From Halorubrum sodomense (GTDB taxonomy: Archaea > Halobacteriota > Halobacteria > Halobacteriales > Haloferacaceae), in assembly GCF_900111935.1 (NCBI RefSeq), contig NZ_FOYN01000002.1, positions 310,001-374,000 of the forward strand: a stretch of DNA of 64,000 nt, read 5' to 3'. Each line of letters begins with the position of its first letter. Within the stretch, counting starts at the first letter, position 1. The translations under genes and the position numbers were made by a program. The notes beneath the pieces are model-generated. The model was given only the letters and a program-made list of their open reading frames with translations, did not search any database and had not been told where the DNA came from. Positions 24,659-33,408 of this stretch are shown piece by piece.

Positions 24659-27157
24659 ATGCCCTCGCCTGAGGAGACGACCGCGGCCGCGCGCGACTTC
24701 CTCGCGGCCCACCCGGAGGCCGAAGCCGCCCTCGCCGCCCTCGTCGAGCGCGACGACCGCGGCGAGCCGTGGACGTTCGCCGACATCGACCTCGACTCCG
24801 GCCGGTTCGGCGACCTGGTCGCTCGCGACCTCGCCCGCGAGGTCGACGACGGGTACCGGCTCCGGAACCCGGACGCGGTCCGCGCCGCGATCGAGGCGGG
24901 CCCGGCGGACGCGGACGACGCGTCCGGCGCGGCTTCGGAGGGAGCTGACGCCGACGCGATCGGGGCCGACGACGCGCACACCGAGTCGAATTACCTCGCG
25001 GTCCCGGACGTCGACGCCCTCACGCTGCTCGGCCTCGTCGGCGCGCTGCTCGCGGTCGCCGCCGCGCGCCTCGTCGCCGCCCCCGCGGTGTTCCAGCAGG
25101 GGTTCGTCGTCTCGCCGGCCAACGACACGTACTTCTTCCGCTACTGGCAGGAGCGGCTGGTCGCCCGCGCCGACGGGGTTCTCGATCTGGGGCTGTTCGC
25201 GGACATGGGCGGGGCCGCGGGCACGCGCCCCCTCGCGCACGCGACGAACTGGTGGGTGACGGTCCTGCTCGGCGGGGTCGACGCCGCGCCCGCGGTCGCC
25301 GCGTGGCTCCCGGTCGTCGCGTCCGTCTGTCTGGGCTACCTCGTCTACCGGCTCGCGCGGCTGCTCACCGGCGACGTCCGCGTCGCGCTCGCGGCGGTGC
25401 TGTTCTACGGGCTCGCGCCCGCCAACGTCGTGTACACCTCGGTCGGCTTCCTCGACCACCAGGCCCACCAGTACCTGTGGCTTGGCCTTCTCGTTCTGAC
25501 GCTGACCGCGCTCGGGGTCGACGCGGCGCGGCGGACGGCTCGGACCGACCCGCGGGCGGCCTCGCGGGCGCACGCTCGTGACGCGACGATGTGGCTCGTC
25601 GCGCTCGGGCTCGCCGTCGCCGTGGCGGCGTCCGCGCACGCCTACGGCGGCTCGCCGCTGACCTTCGTCCCCGTCGCGGCCGTCGTCGGGCTCCGCGTCG
25701 CGCTCGACGTGCGCCGCGATGTCTCGCCGGCCGCCGCCAACGCCCCGCTGCTCGGCGGCCTCGCGCTCGGGGCCGGGCTGGCGCTCGCGGCGCATCTCGG
25801 GCTGGGGTGGCACGAGTCGATCGCCGCGGTCACGCCCGTCCTCGTGGCCGGGGGCGCGCTCGTCGTCGTCGGCCTGGGCGAGCTGTGGCGCCGCGTCGCG
25901 TGGCCGCCGCTCGGGCTCGTCGCGGCCGAAGCGGTCGTCGCCGCCGGCGGGCTCGTCACGTACGCGCGCCTGCGTCCGGGCGACATCGAACGACTCCGGG
26001 CGCGCGCCGGCGACCTGTTCTTCCGCGAGGGGATCTCCGAGACGGTGTCGCTGTTCAGCCCGGACTTCGCGGTGGTGTTCGGGCCGCTGCTCCAGCTCGG
26101 GCTCGGCTTCTACTTCGCGGTCGCCGTCCTCGCGGTCGCGACGTGGGCGGTCGCCCGGCGCTACGAGCCCGGGTGGCTCGTCCTCGTCTGTTTCGCGTGG
26201 TACTACACGCTGCTCGCGACGATTCAGGTCCGGTTCGCCGGGCAGCTGGCGATCATGATCGCGCCGTTCGCGGGGGTCGGGCTCGTCTACCTGCTCGCAG
26301 CGATCGACATCGCGCGTCCCGTGGCCGCCCTCGGGCGCGGCGACGACGCCGACTCCCGGTCGCGTCGGGCTCGGTCGGGCCGCGCTCGAACGGACGAATC
26401 CGGTTCGGGCGACGAGCGGGCGATCACGTCGCTCGCGCTGCCGGAAGGCACTCGCCTGCGCGGGTACCTCGCCGCGACGGTCGCGCTGGTGTTGCTGTTC
26501 AATCTCCTGCTCGTGCCGTCGCTCGTCGGGCAGACGACCCACGACCGGGCGCAGTTCGACGCCGCGCTCACGGTCGATTCCCACGCCGAGGCGGTCGGCC
26601 GCGAGTACCCGCGGAACTTCGTGTTGAGTCGGTGGGGCGACAACCGCATGTACAACTACTTCGTGAGCGGCGAGGCGCGGAGCTACGGCTACGCGCGGAG
26701 CACCCACGCCCAGTTCCTGTCGTCGCCCGACCCGGACGCCTGGTACGATCGCTTCCGGGGGCGGGTCGGATACGTCGTCGTCACCGAGCGCGAGACCGCG
26801 CCCGCGGCGAACGCCACGTACGCGGCCCTCCACGAGGGGCTCGGGCTCGGCGTCAACGGCACCGCCCCGACCGGCCACTACCAGTTGCTCGCGAGCGACG
26901 ACGGCGTGCGGACGTTCGCGGTCGTCCCCGGGGCGACGATTCAGATCTCGGCCCCGAGCGGCGAGCAAGTGACCGCCACGACAATGGTGACGGCCGGCGG
27001 GGCCACCTACGAATACGCGCGTAGCGCAACAGTTGTGAACGGCACCGCGACGATTCGAGTCGCGCATCCCGGCGAGTACCAGGTGGGGAATCGCACGGTT
27101 ACCGTGACGAACACGGATGTTTTCGCGGGTAATCAGACGACGGTCCCGTCTTCGTAG
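24659..27157 (+). CDS. STT3/AglB-family oligosaccharyltransferase, divergent paralogue
   Basis: The 832-residue membrane protein should transfer a lipid-linked glycan to asparagines of surface proteins. A soluble N-terminal segment (about 120 residues) is followed by roughly 12 helices. The first acidic motif appears as PANDTYFFRYWQ, the second as GFLDHQAHQYLW, and the WWDYG-like catalytic motif is altered to RWGDNRMYNYF near residue 660. The C-terminal soluble domain is short. Classical haloarchaeal AglB is longer and keeps WWDYG, so this is a paralogue that might use a different glycan or acceptor. The S-layer gene is 2.4 kb downstream. Confidence 0.8.
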   Translation: MPSPEETTAAARDFLAAHPEAEAALAALVERDDRGEPWTFADIDLDSGRFGDLVARDLAREVDDGYRLRNPDAVRAAIEAGPADADDASGAASEGADADAIGADDAHTESNYLAVPDVDALTLLGLVGALLAVAAARLVAAPAVFQQGFVVSPANDTYFFRYWQERLVARADGVLDLGLFADMGGAAGTRPLAHATNWWVTVLLGGVDAAPAVAAWLPVVASVCLGYLVYRLARLLTGDVRVALAAVLFYGLAPANVVYTSVGFLDHQAHQYLWLGLLVLTLTALGVDAARRTARTDPRAASRAHARDATMWLVALGLAVAVAASAHAYGGSPLTFVPVAAVVGLRVALDVRRDVSPAAANAPLLGGLALGAGLALAAHLGLGWHESIAAVTPVLVAGGALVVVGLGELWRRVAWPPLGLVAAEAVVAAGGLVTYARLRPGDIERLRARAGDLFFREGISETVSLFSPDFAVVFGPLLQLGLGFYFAVAVLAVATWAVARRYEPGWLVLVCFAWYYTLLATIQVRFAGQLAIMIAPFAGVGLVYLLAAIDIARPVAALGRGDDADSRSRRARSGRARTDESGSGDERAITSLALPEGTRLRGYLAATVALVLLFNLLLVPSLVGQTTHDRAQFDAALTVDSHAEAVGREYPRNFVLSRWGDNRMYNYFVSGEARSYGYARSTHAQFLSSPDPDAWYDRFRGRVGYVVVTERETAPAANATYAALHEGLGLGVNGTAPTGHYQLLASDDGVRTFAVVPGATIQISAPSGEQVTATTMVTAGGATYEYARSATVVNGTATIRVAHPGEYQVGNRTVTVTNTDVFAGNQTTVPSS

Positions 27158-27645
27158 GGGATCGCGTTCTCTTCCGGTCTTACCTAGATCGAAGCCTGGC
27201 GTGTAGACATCACAGACAGTTGAGCGCAGCAAAACGGAGCCGACCAGACCCAGACGACTGGACGTCCCCTACCGCCAGCGTGACTGTCCAGTCGCGTGAG
27301 TCTGTGGGGCCCGGTCGAATCAAGGGAGTCTCGGATTGTACCCCTTTCGGTCGGCTGAATCTCGGCAGAATCCTCGGTTCATATACCCATCAGCGCTCCC
27401 GCACGAACACCTCGAAATCGAAAAAGGTCGACTCGGTCCCCGAGACGGCTTTGGGGCGTCCATATACGCAGACATATCGTAAGACCGTACAAAGAAATTA
27501 CAGATAATTTGACACGAAGATTTTGAGTTTAGCGTGGATGAAGCTGGTAACAAGACAACGGACGACTCTCTGACAATCGGCTGTATTCCCCATGTGACCA
27601 ATTTTTAAATAATTTTGGCTCATAATAAGCTATGAACACAGCACG
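27158..27645. other. Non-coding stretch before tnpB
   Basis: No convincing frame is seen on either strand in these 488 bases. There is an inverted repeat CGACTGGAC/GTCCAGTCG at 27255-27263 and 27286-27294. Composition becomes AT-rich after about 27480, which probably includes the left end of the TnpB element. I could not define that left end exactly. Confidence 0.5.
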
Positions 27646-28902
27646 ATGCTGAAGACGACTCGCACTTACGTCGCACGTATCACGAACCATGGACAGGTTC
27701 GTGACGACCTCGACCAGTGCGGGTTCGCCGCATCCAAACTGTGGAACGTCGGACGTTACTACATTCAGGAACGATGGGACGAAGACGGTGAAATACCAGA
27801 CGAAGCCGAACTGAAATCGGAGTTGAAAGACCACGAACGCTATAGTGACCTACATTCGCAGTCGAGTCAGCGAGTTCTCGAAGAGCTTGCTGAGGCGTTC
27901 GTCGGCTGGTACAACTCCGATGCCAGCAACAATCCACCCGGATACCGGAAAAACGGTGACGATCATCCACGATCCACCGTCGTCTGGAAGACGGAAGCCA
28001 TCAAGCACGACGACAAGCACGGCCAGCTCCGCCTCTCGAAAGGATTCAATCTAAAAGAGTCCCGGTCAGACTTCATCCTCGCGGAGTATGAAACTCGTTC
28101 CGACGTAACAATTGAGAACATCCAACAGGTACGAGCTGTCTGGGGCGGCGACGAGTGGGAGCTCCACATCGTCTGTAAGAAAGAGATACCAGTCGAAGAC
28201 GCACCGGGAGACAAGACGGCGGGAATAGACCTCGGCATTAGTAACTACCTTGCTATTGACTACGAAGACGGTCCGTCGGAGTTGTATCCGGGGAACGTGC
28301 TGAAAGAGGACAAGCACTACTTCACCCGCGAGGAGTACCAGACCGAAGGCGAGAACGGGCCGTCGAAGCGTGCGTTGAAGGCTCGGAAGAAACTCTCCCG
28401 GCGGAAAGATCACTTCCTTCACACACTCTCGAAACACGTTGTAGAGCGGTGTGTCGAAGAAGGCGTGGAGACGATCGCCGTTGGTGATCTCAGCGGGATC
28501 CGCGAGAACGAAGACGGTGAATCGCGGAACTGGGGACAATCAGGGAATAAGAAGCTCCACGGCTGGGAGTTCGACCGATTCGCTCGTCTGCTCGAATACA
28601 AGGCCGAAGAACACGGCATTCTCGTCGATCGGGTAGATGAGGCAAACACCAGTAAAACGTGTTCGTGTTGTGGACAGATTCGGGATACAAATCGCGTGGA
28701 GCGTGGATTGTACGTCTGTGAGTCGTGTGGGACGACGATGAATGCGGACGTGAACGGCGCAGTGAACATCCGGCGAAAGATAACTCAGAGTCCTCCGACG
28801 GAGGATATGAGTAACGGCTGGTTGGCCCAGCCCGGAGCCTTCCTGTTCGATCGCGAGAGCGGCCGGTTCACACCGAGAGAGCGGGGAGACTGTAAACCGT
28901 AA
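27646..28902 (+). CDS. tnpB: TnpB, IS200/IS605 (IS1341-type) RNA-guided nuclease
   Basis: The 418-residue protein is a TnpB-type nuclease guided by an RNA made from the element's right end. The RuvC aspartate is in KTAGIDLGISNYLAID (near residue 190), the zinc ribbon is CSCCGQIRDTN with CESCG (about 344-366), and the last catalytic aspartate is in NADVNGAVNIRR. The segment that normally carries the RuvC glutamate (V-E-D-L) reads VGDLSG instead. No tnpA is next to it, so the element is of the IS1341 type and non-autonomous. No stop or frameshift is seen. Confidence 0.88.
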   Translation: MLKTTRTYVARITNHGQVRDDLDQCGFAASKLWNVGRYYIQERWDEDGEIPDEAELKSELKDHERYSDLHSQSSQRVLEELAEAFVGWYNSDASNNPPGYRKNGDDHPRSTVVWKTEAIKHDDKHGQLRLSKGFNLKESRSDFILAEYETRSDVTIENIQQVRAVWGGDEWELHIVCKKEIPVEDAPGDKTAGIDLGISNYLAIDYEDGPSELYPGNVLKEDKHYFTREEYQTEGENGPSKRALKARKKLSRRKDHFLHTLSKHVVERCVEEGVETIAVGDLSGIRENEDGESRNWGQSGNKKLHGWEFDRFARLLEYKAEEHGILVDRVDEANTSKTCSCCGQIRDTNRVERGLYVCESCGTTMNADVNGAVNIRRKITQSPPTEDMSNGWLAQPGAFLFDRESGRFTPRERGDCKP

Positions 28903-28975
28903 TCTCCCAACGCTCGGGAATCCCACTTTTTCGGGGGTGGGAGGAGGTCAAACTGACCGCTTTAACACTCGATTC
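28780..28975 (+). ncRNA. Putative guide (omega/sot) RNA at the tnpB 3' end
   Basis: In this family the RNA scaffold overlaps the 3' end of tnpB and finishes at the right end of the element. Here a stem TCCCAC/GTGGGA at 28921-28942 is followed by GGAGGTCAA (28943-28951), the typical haloarchaeal right-end sequence. Bases after 28951 (ACTGACCGCTTTAACACTCG) would serve as guide. The 5' boundary is a guess; transcription is inferred. Confidence 0.45.
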
Positions 28976-29335
28976 TAGCCTGTGTCTCCAAACCGCCTGA
29001 CGTGGGTCCGTATCAAGCTCGGCTGTTCTTTGCCGACGACGTGGCTGATGCTGGCTAGACTGAGGTCATCACGGGCGTGCCCATGGGTGCTACGGACACA
29101 ACCGACTAGGCCGATTCTGATCATAAAATCACTACGCAGTCACCTGTGTGAGTTCAGACCCTTCGATTCAAGCTATGGGCCGCACGTAGCGCTTTGGTCG
29201 CCCGAACGCCCGGAACTGGCCATATACTCGCTTGCCACAGTGGCAGGTGGCCATTTTCAATTCCGAAAATACACGTCTAACGCCCGTTACTGTCTGTGTG
29301 TGGCGTTAACACACATTCGGGAGGCACACAAAGCA
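28952..29335. other. Long intergenic region upstream of the S-layer gene
   Basis: No intact gene is seen. A frame from 28979 gives about 44 residues interrupted by stops (GPYQARLFFADDVADAG then stop), perhaps a relic. Closer to the promoter there are short palindromes: GCCACAGTGGC near 29233 and TGTGT-N11-ACACA near 29297. These may be regulator sites. Confidence 0.4.
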
Positions 29336-29341
29336 TTTATA
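29336..29341 (+). promoter_or_regulatory. TATA box of the S-layer glycoprotein gene
   Basis: TTTATA, preceded by AAAGCA, is the best archaeal promoter element upstream of the S-layer gene. Transcription would begin about 25 bases on (near 29365), leaving a leader of about 145 nucleotides, unusual among mostly leaderless haloarchaeal messages. Confidence 0.5.
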
Positions 29342-29380
29342 CCCAACACCGAAAGTATTGGTCGCAGCCCCTACCCCACA

Positions 29381-29401
29381 ATGCGACACGAACGTGAGTA
29401 A
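29381..29401 (+). other. Six-codon upstream open frame in the S-layer leader
   Basis: ATG at 29381 opens MRHERE followed by TAA at 29399-29401, inside the predicted S-layer mRNA leader. It may be chance, or it may influence translation or mRNA stability. Confidence 0.3.
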
Positions 29402-29509
29402 TCTTTGCCAAGTCCGGCCGTTCCACATCGAGTATGTCGGCAGACGACGAACGGGCGACCCAGGCGAGGACAAAGCAGACTGTCGCGACGCAGAACACAA
29501 CAACACACA

Positions 29510-32500
29510 ATGACAAACGACAATACAACACGCAAGAAGGCTAACTCAGTCTTCTTCGCGGCGGTCATGGTCATCTCCATGGTTGCTGTCGGATTCGCTG
29601 CCGCGCCTGCCGCGGCCGCGAACAACCCGACGGTCAACACCTTCACCAACACGAATGTGGACGGTGGAGAAACTGTGACCCATAGTGTAGACTTCACAGT
29701 AGATAACATCTCCGACGACGGAGATACGGACACGTTCACACTTGCTCTGCCCACGCAGGCAGAGATTGTGAGCGGTCCCAGTAGCTTCACCATCGTGGAT
29801 GCATCTGGAGACCCCATCAGCACCTCTGGTGGTCCGTCTCTCGCTGACGCAAACGGCGGAACTAACAACGCACTCACGTTCGACATCTCGCCTGCCACGA
29901 TGGCTGACGCTCGTGACGTGACCGTTAGCTTCTCGGCAGAGGTCGAGTGGGCTAGCGTTGGATCTGACACGACCGGGGATATCCTGCTTTCCGTTACCGA
30001 CAGTGGTAACGCAGATCTCGATAACGTCGACATCGGCGACATCAACATTGCGGCCGCTGGCGCTCCGTCTCTCGACAAGCGCCCGCTCCACTTCGCTGCG
30101 AACGATGATACCAACCTCGACAGCCTCGGTAGCTTTACTGCCGACAGCGGTGATGGTATCCTCGAACTGGCGTTCGAGCAGAGAGTCAAGGACAACGGGA
30201 CCGTTACGATCCTCAACCGTACCGGCGGTGAGGTTGCCACCTTTGACCTGAGCGATGCGGGTAACGGAAACGTCTACGTAAGCGATTCCAGCGGCCTTGT
30301 CCTGCTCAACACTGACGATGTCGTTCAGCAGGTTGGTGACATCGAGATTGACGGTGCGGAGCGCTACGGTGTTTCCAGCTCCAACGCCGAGAACTCGGAC
30401 ATCACGAGTGAAGCTCGGTTCCTCGGTAGCACCATCGCCGACGGTCAGGCTGACAGCAATGTCTTCCAGGGCACGACGATCGCCTTCGTCAACGCGTCCG
30501 ACGACACTACCGACGTGACGATCTCGAGCGAAAGCGAGTTCGCCACGCGCGGCTCTGGTCCGAACAGCATCGTCGCTGCCTTCAGCACCGACGGTCGGGC
30601 CACCGAGGAGTACGAAGTGACCGGCGACGTCGCCGCGAACTTCACGCTTCGGAACCTCAACCTCGACGTCGAGCTTGACTCGACGAACCTCACCACCAGC
30701 GACGCGCTGACGGGGACCGTCTCGGCGGCCTCCTCGGACCGCACCGTGCTCGTCGAAGCGATCGACGAGGACGACGAAGTCGCTGCGTCCAGCGAAGTCG
30801 CTCTCGGCGGCGACGCTGAGGGAACCTTCGACCTTGGCACGCTCGCGACCGGCGAGTACGAGGTCGAAGTGACTGACCTCGCATCCGGTGCGTCCGTCAC
30901 CTCCGACGCGGTGACCGTCACCGAAGCGCCTGAGGGTGACCTCACCTTCGAAGATAGCTTCATCACCCAGGAGCGTGGTGACGTCGCTAACATCACGGTC
31001 AACTTCCAGGGCGACCTCGAAACCGCGTACCTCACCATCGGTGACAACGAGGAAGTCGGGTACGAGACCAACATCACCGTCGAGTCCGGCGGTGAAGACA
31101 GCGTTACGGTCGGCTTCAACACCTTCGCTGCGGGTAACACCACCGCGACCGGTGTCCCCACGAGCGACATCGCGTACGTCGCTGACAGCGATAGTGACGC
31201 CACCGTGACCGTTCACAACCAGACGACCGGCCTCAACAACCTGCTCGCTGCGGGTACGTACCCGTTCGAGATGAGTGCCGACGGCTTCGGCGCAATCGCT
31301 AGCGGGAACGCCGAAGCGGTCGGCGACCTCGAACTCGAAGCGCGCGGCGTCCAGAACTTCCGTCTGTGGACCACCTCGACTACCGTCTACGAGAACGTCG
31401 AGAACGTCCAGGACATCACGAGCGCGGTCGAGAACAGCTCCGTCGTTCAGACCAGCTCGCTGGTTGAGGGCGACGTCCTTATCCACGAACTCAGCGCGAC
31501 GGGTCTCGAGGGTGCCATCCGAGCGAACGGTGGCAGTCTCGCTGACCTGATCGGCAACGGCGTCGACGTCCGCATCCGGCAGACGGCCGACACCACTGCG
31601 CCGAACTCGCCGCGCAAGCAGATCGACCTCACTCAGATGATCGACAACGGCAACGTTGACGTCATCTCGACTGAGGGTTCGTACTTCATCGCGTTCGACG
31701 AGGACAACGTCGTCCTTCAGGACGACACTCGCTCCATCGCTGACGGTGACGCCTTCGAGGTCCGCGTCCAGGTCCGGAACGAGCGCCTGCTCGATCCCGA
31801 CGAGGACGCACTCGCTGAGGCCGACGGTCTCTCCGAGTTCTACGAGACCGCGAACGCGACCTTCGAGTACCTCGATGCGACTGGCGAATTCAACACGCCG
31901 GTCGAAGTGACGAACGCCGAGAACCAGAGCATCTCGGGCACGACGAACGTCGCGCCCGGTCAGGAGTTCACGGTCCGCGTGCGCTCCGACTCTGACGTCT
32001 CGCCCGGCTTCGTCCAGACCGCCGAGGACGTGACCGTCCAGCCGGACGGCACCTTCACGGCGACTGGGCTCGACCTGAGCGACGCCTCGGTGAACGACAC
32101 GTTCACCGTGACGGCGCAGCAGGCGACCTTCAGCGCCGAGGCAGACGGCACCGTGGTCGCGGCGGACGCGCCCGCGGCAGCCAGCTTCCAGGTCTCCGAG
32201 CTTAGCCCGCAGGACGTGACCGCGACGGTCGGCGACACGCTGACCGTGACGGCCACGATCGAGAACACGGGCGAGCAGGAAGGCACCCAGACTGTCGAGT
32301 TCCGCGTTGGCGGTAACGCGGTCGCCAGTCAGGAAGTCACGCTCGCCGGTGGCAACAGTACCACCGTCGAGTTCGCCAACGTCGACACCTCCAGCCTCGA
32401 CGCCGGCGAGTACGAGCACGGTGTCTTCACCAACAACGACGAGCAGACCGCGACGCTGACGCTCGAAGCCGCCGACTCCGGTACCGGCGACGGTACCGGT

Positions 32501-32713
32501 GACGGCTCCGGCGACGGCTCCGGTGACGGCTCCGGCGACGGCTCCGGTGACGGCTCCGGCGACGGCTCCGGTGACGGCTCCGGCGACGGCTCCGGTGACG
32601 GCTCCGGTGACGGCTCCGGCTCCACCGACGGCAGCACGCCCGGCTTCGGTGCCATCGTCGCGCTCGTTGCCCTCATCGCCGCTGCGCTGCTCGCGACCCG
32701 CCGCAACGACTAA
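29510..32713 (+). CDS. csg: S-layer (cell surface) glycoprotein with PGF-CTERM anchor
   Basis: The 1067-residue precursor begins with a surface-glycoprotein signal peptide (KKANSVFFAAVMVISMVAVGF then AAAPAAAA). The mature part is acidic, beta-rich and carries about a dozen N-glycosylation sequons (such as NGT, NRT, NLT, NQT, NDT). A Gly-Asp-Ser repeat linker (32480-32621) precedes TPGFGAIVALVALIAAALLA and RRND, the PGF-CTERM tripartite signal cut and lipid-anchored by archaeosortase A. ATG 29510 fits the signal peptide; an earlier frame opening at 29405 does not. It forms the surface lattice and is the likely acceptor for glycans made by the cluster upstream. Confidence 0.92.
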   Translation: MTNDNTTRKKANSVFFAAVMVISMVAVGFAAAPAAAANNPTVNTFTNTNVDGGETVTHSVDFTVDNISDDGDTDTFTLALPTQAEIVSGPSSFTIVDASGDPISTSGGPSLADANGGTNNALTFDISPATMADARDVTVSFSAEVEWASVGSDTTGDILLSVTDSGNADLDNVDIGDINIAAAGAPSLDKRPLHFAANDDTNLDSLGSFTADSGDGILELAFEQRVKDNGTVTILNRTGGEVATFDLSDAGNGNVYVSDSSGLVLLNTDDVVQQVGDIEIDGAERYGVSSSNAENSDITSEARFLGSTIADGQADSNVFQGTTIAFVNASDDTTDVTISSESEFATRGSGPNSIVAAFSTDGRATEEYEVTGDVAANFTLRNLNLDVELDSTNLTTSDALTGTVSAASSDRTVLVEAIDEDDEVAASSEVALGGDAEGTFDLGTLATGEYEVEVTDLASGASVTSDAVTVTEAPEGDLTFEDSFITQERGDVANITVNFQGDLETAYLTIGDNEEVGYETNITVESGGEDSVTVGFNTFAAGNTTATGVPTSDIAYVADSDSDATVTVHNQTTGLNNLLAAGTYPFEMSADGFGAIASGNAEAVGDLELEARGVQNFRLWTTSTTVYENVENVQDITSAVENSSVVQTSSLVEGDVLIHELSATGLEGAIRANGGSLADLIGNGVDVRIRQTADTTAPNSPRKQIDLTQMIDNGNVDVISTEGSYFIAFDEDNVVLQDDTRSIADGDAFEVRVQVRNERLLDPDEDALAEADGLSEFYETANATFEYLDATGEFNTPVEVTNAENQSISGTTNVAPGQEFTVRVRSDSDVSPGFVQTAEDVTVQPDGTFTATGLDLSDASVNDTFTVTAQQATFSAEADGTVVAADAPAAASFQVSELSPQDVTATVGDTLTVTATIENTGEQEGTQTVEFRVGGNAVASQEVTLAGGNSTTVEFANVDTSSLDAGEYEHGVFTNNDEQTATLTLEAADSGTGDGTGDGSGDGSGDGSGDGSGDGSGDGSGDGSGDGSGDGSGDGSGSTDGSTPGFGAIVALVALIAAALLATRRND
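32480..32621 (+). repeat. In-frame repeat encoding the Gly-Asp-Gly-Ser linker
   Basis: A 12-base unit close to GGCGACGGCTCC is repeated about eleven times, encoding (G-D-G-S)n just before the PGF-CTERM segment. Synonymous variation (GGC/GGT, GAC constant) shows copies are not perfectly identical. Confidence 0.85.
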
Positions 32714-32750
32714 CGTCGCTGCCGCGGTCGCGACTCGCAGTCACTAACCA

Positions 32751-32790
32751 TCGGCCCTCGCGGGCCGACCCACACGCGGTTTTTTTTTTA
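32751..32790 (+). terminator. Hairpin and T-run terminator after the S-layer gene
   Basis: The stem TCGGCCC-TCGC-GGGCCGA (32751-32768) is followed after 11 bases by a run of about ten T residues (32780-32789). A strong terminator is expected after such a highly expressed gene. Confidence 0.75.
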
Positions 32791-32929
32791 TCGCGCTCGA
32801 CTCGGCCAGCGGCGGCGCTCGCGTTCGTCGTGATCGGGTCGTGTTCTGACGCCAGTTCGCTCGTCGCTTCCGAAAAAACGACTCCTGACCGGCGGAATGC
32901 TCTTTGAAATCGCCGTTCAACTGCGATCT

Positions 32930-33085
32930 ATGACGCGTGGTCCGGATCCAGAGGATACGGCCGGCCTCCTTTCCGAAGCCGACGCTGAAACTGCGAAAAA
33001 CGTGGTCGACCGCCTCCGTGGTCGAGACCGTGACCGCTTCGACGCCGCCCGCGCTGCGTTCGACGACGCCGAGAGCGACTCGTGA
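32930..33085 (+). CDS. Small acidic hypothetical protein
   Basis: This 51-residue frame starts at ATG 32930 and encodes a charged, probably helical protein (for example ADAETAKNVVDRLRGRDRDRF). Its acid-rich composition is what is expected of real haloarchaeal proteins. An in-frame upstream start at 32897 would add 11 residues but with a less natural composition. It lies between the S-layer terminator and an antitoxin-like gene. I do not recognise it, and no function can be proposed. Confidence 0.45.
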   Translation: MTRGPDPEDTAGLLSEADAETAKNVVDRLRGRDRDRFDAARAAFDDAESDS

Positions 33086-33156
33086 CTCGGTTCGGGATCT
33101 GGGATTTTCCCCGCAGCGGACGCGGATTTAAGAACGTTGGCGGATAAGAATACGGC

Positions 33157-33408
33157 ATGGCTGCTGAGATCTCCGACCGCGTTCGCGAAATTGCGGCGGC
33201 TCGCGAGCTCTCCGAGTCCGAAGTCTTCGAGCGCGCCCTCGAACGAGGCCTCGAAGCCCTCTGGAAAGATCTCGTCCTCGCGCAGTACCTCGCCGGCGAC
33301 CTCGACCGTGCGGCGGCGATCGACCGCGTCGGGCGGGCGACGGTCGAGCGAGCCGACCGAGAGCGTTCGGTCGTCGAGGATGACGTCGATTGGGGCTTGA
33401 ACGCGTGA
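33157..33408 (+). CDS. Antitoxin-like protein of a PIN-toxin pair (UPF0175-like)
   Basis: The 83-residue protein begins with a short DNA-binding-type segment, ISDRVREIAAARELSESEVFERALERGLEALWKD, and ends with an acidic tail (DDVDWGLNA). Such proteins (UPF0175/related) precede DUF3368-type PIN toxins. It overlaps the PIN gene by four bases (GTGA), indicating translational coupling. It would neutralise the toxin and probably repress the shared promoter. The family label is approximate. Confidence 0.7.
   Translation: MAAEISDRVREIAAARELSESEVFERALERGLEALWKDLVLAQYLAGDLDRAAAIDRVGRATVERADRERSVVEDDVDWGLNA

Noticed and set aside
24629-27232. An 867-codon open frame opposite the STT3 gene
   Set aside because: Arg/Asp-rich shadow with no recognisable motif; the plus-strand frame has clear membrane helices and STT3 motifs.
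27255-27294. Inverted repeat CGACTGGAC/GTCCAGTCG as the TnpB element's left end
   Set aside because: IS200/IS605-type ends are not inverted repeats, and it is some 350 bases before the gene, so the link is unsupported.
28979-29110. Possible coding relic GPYQARLFFADDVADAG
   Set aside because: Interrupted by stops, and I could not connect it to a family with confidence; mentioned only as non-coding content.
29546-32419. A 957-codon open frame antisense to the S-layer gene
   Set aside because: It arises from strong codon bias in the GC-rich acidic gene opposite. Composition is Arg/Val-rich with no domain, and the plus-strand gene is certain.
32499-32625. The GC-rich repeat as a CRISPR array
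   Set aside because: Units are 12 bases with no unique spacers and encode an in-frame Gly-Asp-Gly-Ser linker.
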